Assembly: GCA_031276515.1 (NCBI GenBank)
Contig: JAISMX010000043.1
Span: 1-39,589, forward strand
DNA from: Eubacteriales Family XIII. Incertae Sedis bacterium
GTDB taxonomy: Bacteria; Bacillota; Clostridia; Peptostreptococcales; Anaerovoracaceae
Length of the DNA stretch: 39,589 bases
Reading direction: 5' to 3'
Shown here one piece after another: positions 9,581 through 18,379 of this stretch (the first letter of the stretch is position 1; each line of letters begins with the position of its first letter). Position numbers and translations under genes: made by a program. The notes below the pieces were generated by a model. It worked only from the letters and a program-made list of their open reading frames with translations, made no database searches and was not told the DNA's origin.

Positions 9581-9867
9581 CGTCTTTCACCTCTTTCGGA
9601 TCAAAGCCGTCTCCCGTCGAAGCGGGACGCGCGCATCTCGCTTTCGAAAGGAAATCGCAGGATGAGAATTATTTTAAATCAATTTGATACAACAAGAATA
9701 TTTTAGCAGGGAAATGGAAACATGTCAAGGAGGGATATCTTCGCGTTTTTCAGGGGTGTCTTTGGGGAATCGCAGCGCAAGGACGGAGAAGTGGCGCAGT
9801 AATCGTTGAAATACGCTTGTGTTTTGGCAATAAAGCGGGTGCGGCAACGAAAGAATCCGATTGGAAA

Positions 9868-9886
9868 AGAATTTTCAAAAAATTCT
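9868..9886. promoter_or_regulatory. Candidate operator: perfect 8-bp inverted repeat AGAATTTT-CAA-AAAATTCT
   Basis: Dyad ends 12 bp before the TTGACA box in the divergent intergenic region. Confidence 0.4.
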
Positions 9887-9898
9887 CTCAAAAACCCC

Positions 9899-9927
9899 TT
9901 GACAAAGATTCGTCGGAAGTATAGACT
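9899..9927 (+). promoter_or_regulatory. Promoter for the plus-strand catabolic operon
   Basis: TTGACA (9899-9904) - 17 nt - TAGACT (9922-9927), upstream of RBS ggagg and the TTG start at 10009. Confidence 0.65.
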
Positions 9928-10008
9928 ACATTCAACCAAAAAGATTCATAATTATTCTTTATTGTTCGAAACCGCAAATCGCGGCCGTGTAAATCGGAGG
10001 AAAGGCAA

Positions 10009-10680
10009 TTGAAATCGCAACTTGTCGTCATGCTCACGCATCATGATGTGACCGTCGCCAACGCACTTGAAATTTTCGACAGCGCAAAAGACCTTCCCCC
10101 GGACTGCTGGGGATTCAAGGATGTGGGTTTGTCGAAATCGGAGATGAAGATTTTGGTAGACGCGATGAAAGCGGCGGGAAAGACAAGCTTCCTTGAAGTT
10201 GTGAACAGATCGGAGAGCGGCTGCATGGAAGCCGCGAAGCTTGCCGTCGAACTCGGTTTCGACGTGCTTTCCGGCACGCATTATTATCCGGCGGTTTGGG
10301 ATTTCCTCAGGACGCAAGATTTGCAATATTGGCCCTTCGTCGGCGAGCACAAGGGAGTTCCGGGAAGGTTGCACGGCGAAATCGAGGAGTTGGCGGCAGA
10401 GGGCGTCGCGCTCGCGCGGAAAGGCATTCCCGGCTTAAATCTGACAGCGTTTCGATATGTGGGCGATTCGAAAGAACTCGCGCGCAGATTCGTCGCCGGC
10501 GTGCCTGTGCCGGTATGCTTCGCGGGAAGCGTCAACACGGAGGAGCGGATGCGATTCATCGAGGACATCGGCGCTTGGGGTTTCACGATGGGCGGCGCTT
10601 TGTTCGACGGAAATTTTGCGCCGGGCGGAAGCTTTCGCGACAATCTCCAAGCCGTATGCGATATCGCAAGCGGGATATAA
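10009..10680 (+). CDS. Uncharacterised TIM-barrel (phosphate-binding-barrel-like) protein
   Basis: TTG start 3' of ggagg; barrel-like alternation; C-terminal VPVPVCFAGSVNTEERMRFIEDIGAWGFTMGGALF resembles a HisA/KDPG-type phosphate-binding segment. Confidence 0.6.
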   Translation: MKSQLVVMLTHHDVTVANALEIFDSAKDLPPDCWGFKDVGLSKSEMKILVDAMKAAGKTSFLEVVNRSESGCMEAAKLAVELGFDVLSGTHYYPAVWDFLRTQDLQYWPFVGEHKGVPGRLHGEIEELAAEGVALARKGIPGLNLTAFRYVGDSKELARRFVAGVPVPVCFAGSVNTEERMRFIEDIGAWGFTMGGALFDGNFAPGGSFRDNLQAVCDIASGI

Positions 10681-10709
10681 TCCTCTCCCGCGGAACAGGA
10701 AATTGCGTC

Positions 10710-11573
10710 ATGAGACACCCCGTATGTTTTGGATACCAGATCGCCACGCCGGACGTCGCCTATTCTCCGAGCCTTACCTGTTTGCACGGCGACCCCGAAC
10801 GGAACATCGAGACGCTGCGCCTGATCGGGTACGACGCGGTGGAATTTATGACCGCCGATCCGCGGCGCTTGGATCCGATTCGCTACCGCGCAATGGCTGA
10901 GCGTTTTGGAATGCGCTGCGTCTTGGTGTGTACCGGAGAAGTTTTCGGCACGCTCGGTCTGTCGTTCCTCGACCCGAATCCCGGCGTCCGCCGTCGCGCC
11001 GCGGACAGGATCAAAGAGCTGATCGACTTTGCGGCGGCGCTCGGCGCAAACGTCAACATTGGCAGGGTTCAGGGAAAAAACAGCGCGGCCGCAACCGGCG
11101 ATTACGCGGATTTTGCTCCCGCCGCGGAAGCTTTAATCGATATCTGCGAATACGCAAAACCCCTAAGCGTGGATATACTCCTCGAACCCATAGAAAAGAG
11201 ATGGGGCGGCCGCATCAATACGGTTGCGGACGGCGTGAAAGTCTGCAAAAAGCTTGGATTTGAAAATCTCAGGGTGATGATGGACCACAGCGCCATGTGC
11301 TTCGAAGAAATTTCCATCGCGCACACGGTTCGACGTTACGCCGCCGCTTCGGTGGGGCATTTGCATCTGTCCGAAAAGGATCGCCGGTATCCGGGCCATA
11401 CGAGCGCGGCCCCGTTTGAAGCGCTGATCGGCGAACTGCGTTTGGCGGGATACGACGGACCGTTTGTCGTCGAAGCGCTTTCGCTTCCGGAGGGGAGCGC
11501 CGCGGCAAGAAAAGCTTATGAGACCATTGCGCCGATGCTTAAAAAAAACTACGCTTGGACATCGAACAATTGA
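10710..11573 (+). CDS. Sugar phosphate isomerase/epimerase (AP-endonuclease-2-like TIM barrel; IolE/Hyi-like)
   Basis: MRHPVCFGYQIATPD..., ILLEPIEKRWGG, MMDHSAMC, GHLHLSEKDRRYPGHTSAAPF, YDGPFVVEAL. Confidence 0.82.
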   Translation: MRHPVCFGYQIATPDVAYSPSLTCLHGDPERNIETLRLIGYDAVEFMTADPRRLDPIRYRAMAERFGMRCVLVCTGEVFGTLGLSFLDPNPGVRRRAADRIKELIDFAAALGANVNIGRVQGKNSAAATGDYADFAPAAEALIDICEYAKPLSVDILLEPIEKRWGGRINTVADGVKVCKKLGFENLRVMMDHSAMCFEEISIAHTVRRYAAASVGHLHLSEKDRRYPGHTSAAPFEALIGELRLAGYDGPFVVEALSLPEGSAAARKAYETIAPMLKKNYAWTSNN

Positions 11574-11601
11574 CGTCGCGTTGCGCTTTTTGTCGAAAGG
11601 G

Positions 11602-12165
11602 ATGGCCGTGAACATGAATTTAAAAAAACAAATCAAAGACAGGCCCGCTTTTCTCTTGGCTGCGATCTTTCTGCCCGTCGGCATTTTTTTGCTTACCGGC
11701 GACGACCTCGTCGGCAGACAGATCACCGATTTGGGCGGTTATTGGGCGCGACCGCTCACATATATTCGCATTTTGGGCGCGATCACGATCGCCTTGTCCG
11801 CGTTGCTTTTGATCAAATCGATCCAATTCCGACGCGGACGCGAATATGAAGTCAAAAAAATAGCGATAGGGTGGGGATTTGAGGCGGGCATGACCGCCGC
11901 CGCGCTGGTCGCATACTGCATTGTCATGCCGCTGATCACGTTCGTTCCCGCAACCTTTGCGCTGGTTTTTGGCATGAATCTGCTGTATAAGCGAAAAGAG
12001 GGATCGGCGTCCCCGAAAGAGGACTCTTTTGCTCCGCCGGCGGAATCCCGGCGCGGCGCGCGCTCTCGATGGACTTACTATTTGAACAGCGCGGTCTACG
12101 CCTTGCTCGCCACATTTGTCCTGTACATGATATTCACAAAGCTCCTTCATGCGGTGCTGCCCTAA
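11602..12165 (+). CDS. Tripartite tricarboxylate transporter TctB-like small membrane subunit
   Basis: Four predicted TM segments, position between the isomerase and TctC/TctA genes; start MAVNMNLKKQ at 11602 (or 11614). Confidence 0.8.
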   Translation: MAVNMNLKKQIKDRPAFLLAAIFLPVGIFLLTGDDLVGRQITDLGGYWARPLTYIRILGAITIALSALLLIKSIQFRRGREYEVKKIAIGWGFEAGMTAAALVAYCIVMPLITFVPATFALVFGMNLLYKRKEGSASPKEDSFAPPAESRRGARSRWTYYLNSAVYALLATFVLYMIFTKLLHAVLP

Positions 12166-12221
12166 GCGCGCTTCGCAGCAGATCCGCAGGATGAATTTAT
12201 TTTAAAAATGGAAAGGAAAGG

Positions 12222-13271
12222 GTGAAAAAAATGAAGAAATCGATCGCAATTGTTTTGACGCTCATTATGGCGCTCGCAACAATCTCCGGCTGCGCCGGCG
12301 GAAGCGGAAGCAATTCCGGCGCCGAAAGCGCGGGAAATTCGTCCGCGGACGGTTCCGTCTCCGCAGACGGCGCCAACGCGGACTATCCCGCAAACGTGAT
12401 ACAGGTCATCGTTCCCTATTCGCCCGGAGGCGGCAGCGATACGCTCGCGCGCGCCGCCATCGCCGCTTCCGACCTCCCGATGGTGGCCATCAACATCGAA
12501 GGCGCAAGCGGTCTCGTGGGGACGATGCAGGCCTACGAATCAAAGCCCGACGGTTACACCATCGTCGTACAGACCACGCATGATCTGATGGGCTTTACCG
12601 TCAGCGGCAACACCGATGTCCGCATGTTCGAAGACATGCCGGCGATTTGCGAGCTCGTCACGGACTACAACGCCATCTCGACGAACAAAAAAACGGGCTG
12701 GACGACGATCGAGGACATGGTTGAATACGTGAAGGCGCATCCCGGCGAGGTCAACTGGGGCGTCACGGGCGCGCAGGGCATGGATTTTGCCACGACCACG
12801 ATGCATTTGCAGGATCTCGGCATTGCCGACGCCGTAAATATCGTTCCCTATGAGGGCGGTTCGGAAGGAATGACCGCGCTTCTCGGCAATCACGTTCAAG
12901 TATCGACTTTGACGATAGGCGAACAGGCGGGCGGCATCGCTTCGGGCGACATCGTTCCGCTGCTCATTTCCAGTCCCGATCGCGTAGAGGCGTATCCGGA
13001 CGTGCCGACGACAAAAGAAACCGGATTAAGATGGTATGGGAAGGCCAACAGAGGCTTTTTCGCGCCGCCGGGAACGCCGGAGGACATTTTAAAAATTTTG
13101 CAGGACAATTTTGAAAAGGTATCCCGGGACGAAACCTTTAAACAAGCGATGATCGACTACGGTTTCACGCCGATCTTCGATATCGGCGCAAATGTGGATG
13201 CGTACATGACGGAAGCGGAGCCGATGCTTGCGGATGTTTATGAGCGCTTGGCCGCGATCAACCGGGAGTAG
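12222..13271 (+). CDS. Tripartite tricarboxylate transporter substrate-binding lipoprotein (TctC-like)
   Basis: Lipobox ISGCAG, VIVPYSPGGGSDTLARA, TGAQGMDFATTTMHLQDLG, FFAPPGTPEDILKILQDNFEK. GTG 12222 or ATG 12231 start. Confidence 0.9.
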   Translation: MKKMKKSIAIVLTLIMALATISGCAGGSGSNSGAESAGNSSADGSVSADGANADYPANVIQVIVPYSPGGGSDTLARAAIAASDLPMVAINIEGASGLVGTMQAYESKPDGYTIVVQTTHDLMGFTVSGNTDVRMFEDMPAICELVTDYNAISTNKKTGWTTIEDMVEYVKAHPGEVNWGVTGAQGMDFATTTMHLQDLGIADAVNIVPYEGGSEGMTALLGNHVQVSTLTIGEQAGGIASGDIVPLLISSPDRVEAYPDVPTTKETGLRWYGKANRGFFAPPGTPEDILKILQDNFEKVSRDETFKQAMIDYGFTPIFDIGANVDAYMTEAEPMLADVYERLAAINRE

Positions 13272-13361
13272 CGAGACCATCGCGGTTTATCGGTCGTCGC
13301 ACCAAAGGCGGATGTGCGGCTCGCCGCAGAGAAACACGGCACACACGAAAAGAGGTGTTTC

Positions 13362-14870
13362 ATGGATTTATTGACGCTCGGTTTTTCGTATGTCTTTTCC
13401 GACCCGCTCACGATATTCCTGTTGATTGGCGGCACGCTGTTCGGGATCGTCTTCGGGAGCATACCGGGGCTCACCGCGACGCTCGGCGTGATCCTGTTGA
13501 TCCCCTTCACTTACGGCATGACGCCGGTTCAAGGTTTGACGCTTTTGATCAGCGTCTACGTGGGAGGCATCAGCGGCGGCTTAATCGCCGCGATATTGAT
13601 CAACATACCCGGTACGCCGTCTTCCATCGTCACGACCTGGGACGGGTATCCCATGGCGCAAAACGGCAAACCCGCCGCGGCTCTGGCCATCGGGACGTTC
13701 TGCTCGCTGCTGGGCGGTCTCTTCTCCGCTTTTGTCTTGATCTTCATCGCGCCCCCGGTCGCGAGGGTCGCCTTGCTCTTTGGCAGCTGGGAGAGTTTTG
13801 CGCTGGCGATCATGGCTCTCGCGGTCGTGGTTTCGATGTGCAGCGAAGATATTCTGAAAGGGCTTCTGTCGGTGACATTCGGCATGTTGCTCGCTTCGGT
13901 GGGGCTGGACCGCGTCTCGGGCATTGCCAGGCTGACCTTCGACAATTGGCAGCTCATGGCCGGATTCAGCGATACCGCGCTCATGATGGGCTTCTTTGCG
14001 ATCGCGGAGATATTCAGCCAGGTGCGAGCTTTGAATGGCCGAAAAGAGAAGCTCGAGGTGAGAAAATACACTTTTTTTCCGCCGCGTCAAGAGATGAAGG
14101 ACTGTTTGACGCCGATCACGCTCGGCAGTCTCTACGGCACCTTCATCGGAATTGTACCCGCGATCGGGCAGAATGTGGCGACGGCCATAGTGTACAACCA
14201 CACCAAGGCGCTTTCGAAATTCCCGGAGAAATTCGGCACGGGATACGCCCCCGGCATAGCCGCTTCGGAGACCGCCAACAACGCGGTCAACGGCGGCGCA
14301 CTCGTTCCGTTGATTACGCTCGGAATACCGGGCGACATGGTCACCGCGGCTTTGATCGGGGGACTTATGATCCACGGTCTGCAACCGGGTCCGCGCTTGT
14401 ACGTCGATCATCCGGAGATCATCGGCGGCGTCATGGTGTCCTACCTTATGGCGAATATCGTGATGTACCTCTTGCAGCAAGGCCTGATGCGTGTATGGGT
14501 GAAGCTGTTGACCGCAAAGATGTCCTACCTGTTCCCTGCGCTTCTGCTCTCCTGCGTCTTGGGCGTGTATACGATCAACAACCGCATGTTCGACGTATGG
14601 GTGATGGTGGCCGGCGCGATTGTGGGCTTCGTGCTGATGAAGCTCGGATTGGATTTGGTTCCGCTCATTTTGGGGTATATCCTGGGGAGATTGATAGAGA
14701 AATACATGCGCACGGGGCTTGCGGCTTCGCATGGCAGCTTTATGGGGATACTCAAAGCGCCGATTGCCGTCGCGTTCCTGCTCATTGCCGTGTTTTTGCT
14801 CGTGGCTCCCCTGATATTTCGATTATTCAAACAAACGAAAGCGGTCTCCGATGAAAAGGACGCCGCGTGA
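13362..14870 (+). CDS. Tripartite tricarboxylate transporter permease (TctA-like)
   Basis: GSIPGLTATLGVILLIPFTYGM, GGISGGLIAAILINIPGTPSSIVTTWDGYPMAQNGKPAAAL, GIAASETANNAVNGGALVPLITLGIPGD; start MDLLTLGF with RBS agaggtg. Confidence 0.95.
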   Translation: MDLLTLGFSYVFSDPLTIFLLIGGTLFGIVFGSIPGLTATLGVILLIPFTYGMTPVQGLTLLISVYVGGISGGLIAAILINIPGTPSSIVTTWDGYPMAQNGKPAAALAIGTFCSLLGGLFSAFVLIFIAPPVARVALLFGSWESFALAIMALAVVVSMCSEDILKGLLSVTFGMLLASVGLDRVSGIARLTFDNWQLMAGFSDTALMMGFFAIAEIFSQVRALNGRKEKLEVRKYTFFPPRQEMKDCLTPITLGSLYGTFIGIVPAIGQNVATAIVYNHTKALSKFPEKFGTGYAPGIAASETANNAVNGGALVPLITLGIPGDMVTAALIGGLMIHGLQPGPRLYVDHPEIIGGVMVSYLMANIVMYLLQQGLMRVWVKLLTAKMSYLFPALLLSCVLGVYTINNRMFDVWVMVAGAIVGFVLMKLGLDLVPLILGYILGRLIEKYMRTGLAASHGSFMGILKAPIAVAFLLIAVFLLVAPLIFRLFKQTKAVSDEKDAA

Positions 14871-14897
14871 AACACGCGTTTACGAAAGGAAAGATCG

Positions 14898-15590
14898 ATG
14901 ACACTTGTATTGGACAAAAGAATCTCGCGTCACTATCTGGAACTCGTCAACTGGGCGACGCATCAATTGGCGGAGCGGGATCTGACGCCTTCCGGAACAT
15001 CCGGCGACGTTTCCCTGCGCGATCCGCAGACAGGCCTCATTTATGTGACCGGCGGCCATATCGACCAACCGTTTCCAAAGAATCATTTTCACGAATTCAG
15101 TCCGCAGGATATGGCGGTGTTCGAACCGGACGGCACGAGAATTACGCCTTGGAGTCATACGACGATAGAATTGCCGATGCATCTTGCCATTTATCGCGCA
15201 AGGCCCGACGTACACGCGATTGTACACGGTCATCCCAAGTGGTCTTCGGTTTTCGCGATTGTGAGACGGGACATTCCGCTGGTGCTCGCGGAGCAGTGGG
15301 GGAATTTGAAAGGCGAGGTAAAGGTGGCAAAATACGCCCCTGCGGGAGAAATGGAGATGGGGGATTTCGTCGCGGAGGCCCTTGGCGACAGAAACGCCGT
15401 GATCATGGCCAACCACGGTTCCGTCACGGTCGGTCCCACATTCGGCGTCGCGTTCCGCCATGCGCATTTTCTCGAACAAATCGCGCAGAAGGCGATCTTT
15501 GCGCAGCTTCTCGGCGATGCGGTCACGCTCGATCCGGAAAGCATAAACGCGAAAGCTTTCATGAAAGGCACTTCGGGTTCGCCCGAATAG
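14898..15590 (+). CDS. Class II aldolase/adducin family protein
   Basis: TPSGTSGDVSLRD, HAIVHGHPKWSS, MANHGSVTVG, FRHAHFLEQIAQ metal/His motifs; RBS gaaagga. Confidence 0.88.
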   Translation: MTLVLDKRISRHYLELVNWATHQLAERDLTPSGTSGDVSLRDPQTGLIYVTGGHIDQPFPKNHFHEFSPQDMAVFEPDGTRITPWSHTTIELPMHLAIYRARPDVHAIVHGHPKWSSVFAIVRRDIPLVLAEQWGNLKGEVKVAKYAPAGEMEMGDFVAEALGDRNAVIMANHGSVTVGPTFGVAFRHAHFLEQIAQKAIFAQLLGDAVTLDPESINAKAFMKGTSGSPE

Positions 15591-15717
15591 CCGAGCGCGC
15601 GCGAACGCGCGATTGCGCGCAATGAGGAACGCTTCAAAAATAAAATGCGCATGTTGTTTTTGAACTGTTTTTAGGGATGAATTTGAGCAATATGAATCAT
15701 TGCGAATGGGGGAACAG

Positions 15718-17388
15718 ATGATAGTTTCGGAAGCAATTGTTAAAATCATGGTAAAAGAGGGTATAAAGGATGCGTTCGGCATTCCGGGCGCGGGCATAAA
15801 CCCGCTCTACAAATATTTGAAAGACGCGCCCATAGCGCACTATACCATGCGTCATGAAGAAGCCTGCGCGCACGCGGCGGATGGATATTACAAAGCCTGC
15901 CACAGGATTGCGCCGGCCATCTGCACTTCCGGCCCGGGCGCCACGAATTTTGTCACCGGCATATACAGCGCGGCCATCGATTCCATACCGCTGCTCGCGA
16001 TCACGGGTCAGGCGAACACGCATCAATTGAAGCAAGAAGCTTTTCAATGCGTTGACATCGCCAAGATATGCGAACCGGTCGCCAAAAAGACATATTGCGT
16101 CATGGATGCGCGAAACATTCCGGATGTGATGAAAGAAGCCTTCTTTCTGATGCGATCGGGCCGGCCGGGGCCGGTTCTGATCGATCTGCCCTTGGACGTG
16201 CAGCAAGCGGAGATCGATTTTGACATCGACGGCTATGAACCGATGCCCGTTGAAGCGCCTTCTCCCAAAGCGTCGGATATCGAAAAAGCGTTGGATATGC
16301 TCGCGGCGGCGAAGGCGCCGCTTCTGCTCATGGGCGGCGGCGTCATTCTGTCGGAAGCGGAGAAGGAAGTGCGCGAACTGGCGGAATACCTTCAATTGCC
16401 CGTGATCATGACATACATGGCCAAGGGAGGCATGCCGTCTGAGCATCCGCTCAACGCGGGACATGCGGGCATTCAAGTCGGTCAACCGCTCGGAAACAGG
16501 ATATTCTTGGAGTCGGATTTGGTGCTGGGCATCGGGTGTCGCTTCACGGATCGCCACACCGGCGATCTCGCCGTCTACCGAGGCGAACGCAAATTCATTC
16601 ACGTCGATATTGAGCCGGCGCAGTTCGGCCGCGTGTTTCCCGCCGACTTGAATATCTTGTCCGATGCGAAAATCGCGGCCCGGGCATTGCTTTCGGAAGC
16701 GCAAGCGCGCGCCATGAAGCCCGTCAATCCAGATCGCATCTCGGAAATGGCGCGGCTGCGAGCGCTGCTTGAGCGCAGGACGGATTTCGACAATATTCCG
16801 ATGATGCCGCACCGCGTGTTTCGGGAGATCAACGAGACGTTTGAAGCGGACGCCATTTTTACCTGCGGTTGCGGCATTACGCAGATCTGGTCGGGCCAGC
16901 TTCAAGACATCGGTCTTCCGCGATGTTATCTTCCCTCCGGCGGCGCCGGAACCTTGGGCTTTGAGATTCCGGGCGCTTTTGGCGCAAAGGTCGCGCATCC
17001 GGATCGCACGGTGTGCGCGGTGCTCGGAGATTTTGGATTTACTTTTATGGGCGAGGAAATCGCGGTTGCCGCCGTTTTTGAAAAACCGATCATCGTCGTC
17101 ATCGTCAACAACGCATATTTGGGGCTGATCGCTCAAAATCAAAAGGGCGCTTACGGCTACGAATACGCGGTGGATATGCCGTACAATCAAGACGGGCGCA
17201 TCGACTACGTAAAAGTGGCCGAAGGATACGGGTGCCAAGCGGAGCGCGTTTTTACCCCGGAGCAATTCAAGGCGGCGATCCTGCGCGCCAAGGCCTCCGG
17301 GCGCACATATGTGATAGACGCGATCTGCGATCAACACCGGTTTTGCGATATGGGAAGCAGTCTTGCGAACTGCAAGAGCTTTGTTTAA
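15718..17388 (+). CDS. Thiamine-diphosphate-dependent enzyme, glyoxylate carboligase (Gcl)-like
   Basis: AFGIPGAGINPLYKYL, HLMRSGRPGPVLIDLP-like block (FFLMRSGRPGPVLIDLPLDVQ), FTDRHTGDLA..FIHVDIEPAQFGRV, GDFGFTFMGEEIAVAAVFEKPIIVVIVNNAYLGLI (ThDP motif), DYVKVAEGYGC. Resembles E. coli Gcl across its length as recalled, but has RHEEA where Gcl has RHVEG. Confidence 0.85.
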   Translation: MIVSEAIVKIMVKEGIKDAFGIPGAGINPLYKYLKDAPIAHYTMRHEEACAHAADGYYKACHRIAPAICTSGPGATNFVTGIYSAAIDSIPLLAITGQANTHQLKQEAFQCVDIAKICEPVAKKTYCVMDARNIPDVMKEAFFLMRSGRPGPVLIDLPLDVQQAEIDFDIDGYEPMPVEAPSPKASDIEKALDMLAAAKAPLLLMGGGVILSEAEKEVRELAEYLQLPVIMTYMAKGGMPSEHPLNAGHAGIQVGQPLGNRIFLESDLVLGIGCRFTDRHTGDLAVYRGERKFIHVDIEPAQFGRVFPADLNILSDAKIAARALLSEAQARAMKPVNPDRISEMARLRALLERRTDFDNIPMMPHRVFREINETFEADAIFTCGCGITQIWSGQLQDIGLPRCYLPSGGAGTLGFEIPGAFGAKVAHPDRTVCAVLGDFGFTFMGEEIAVAAVFEKPIIVVIVNNAYLGLIAQNQKGAYGYEYAVDMPYNQDGRIDYVKVAEGYGCQAERVFTPEQFKAAILRAKASGRTYVIDAICDQHRFCDMGSSLANCKSFV

Positions 17389-17458
17389 CGGAACGGTTCG
17401 GCCGAACGTTTCACGCCGAGCCGAACATCTCGTCGCGATGCGAAAGAGGGAGGAATCA

Positions 17459-18322
17459 ATGAAAAACATAGGATTTATCGGTATCGGCATAATGGGCAAG
17501 TCCATGGTTAAAAACCTTATAAAACGCGGATATGCCGTGACAATCCACGCGAGAAACGAGGAGAAAGCGCGGGACCTCATCGCCGAAGGCGCGGTCTTTT
17601 CTCCGACGATTCGAGGTGCCGTGGAAAAGGCGGAGGCGGTGATTACCATAGTCGGTTTTCCGCGGGACGTCGAAGAAGTCTATTTTGGCAAAGGCGCAAT
17701 CTTGGATTCCGCGAGACGGGGCCTGTTTCTCATCGACATGACCACGACAAGCCCCAAACTCGCAAAGCGGATATCCGAAGAAGGCGCAAAAAAGGGATGC
17801 CGGGTGCTCGACGCGCCCGTCACGGGCGGCGACGCGGGGGCTCGCGACGGAACGCTTTCCATTCTTGTGGGAGGCGATCCGGAGGATTGCCGCGATTGCC
17901 TTCCGATTTTCGAAGCCATGGGTTCCAATATCAACCATTTCGGACCCGCGGGATCCGGGCAGCACGCCAAGCTTGCGAATCAAATCATGATTGCGGGCGC
18001 TTTGTCCGGCGTATGCGAAGGTTTGAGCTACGCGATGAAACAGAATCTGCCCTTGGAAACGTTTATCAAAGCGGTTGCGACCGGAGCGGCGGGGAGCAGC
18101 CAGCTGAACGCGTTTGGCTCGAAATTGATTGACGAAGACTATTCGCCGGGTTTCTTTATGAAGCATATGATAAAGGATTTGAAATTGGCCATGGAAGAAG
18201 CTTCGGACGTCGGTCTCGATCCGGCCGTCGGCAAGATCGCGCTCGAGAATTACGAATACCTCGAAAGCTTGGGATTCGGCGAGCTCGGAACGCATGCGCT
18301 GATCAAGCGCTACAACTCTTGA
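17459..18322 (+). CDS. Beta-hydroxyacid dehydrogenase family, 2-hydroxy-3-oxopropionate (tartronate semialdehyde) reductase-like
   Basis: IGFIGIGIMGKSMVKNLIKRGY (NAD(P) site), LDAPVTGGDAGARDGTLSILVGG (substrate motif), GSGQHAKLANQI (catalytic Lys). Confidence 0.9.
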   Translation: MKNIGFIGIGIMGKSMVKNLIKRGYAVTIHARNEEKARDLIAEGAVFSPTIRGAVEKAEAVITIVGFPRDVEEVYFGKGAILDSARRGLFLIDMTTTSPKLAKRISEEGAKKGCRVLDAPVTGGDAGARDGTLSILVGGDPEDCRDCLPIFEAMGSNINHFGPAGSGQHAKLANQIMIAGALSGVCEGLSYAMKQNLPLETFIKAVATGAAGSSQLNAFGSKLIDEDYSPGFFMKHMIKDLKLAMEEASDVGLDPAVGKIALENYEYLESLGFGELGTHALIKRYNS

Positions 18323-18379
18323 CCGCGCAAAGGTTTCGGGAAAGCGTTTTGGAATAAAATGAGGTTTGTCGGCAGCTTC

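Noticed and set aside
13355-14854. 499-aa plus-strand ORF and 383-aa minus ORF (13581-14732)
   Set aside because: Alternative frames of the strongly supported TctA permease gene.
14867-15625. 252-aa plus-strand ORF
   Set aside because: Shifted frame over the class II aldolase gene, which has motifs and an RBS.
15591-15640. GCGCGC-rich tract after the aldolase gene as a terminator or REP element
   Set aside because: Short alternating GC runs with no convincing stem plus U-tract or repeat copies seen.
15697-17649. 650-aa minus-strand ORF
   Set aside because: Longest antisense ORF in the window but covers the Gcl-like gene and part of the reductase gene; composition typical of GC-driven antisense frames.
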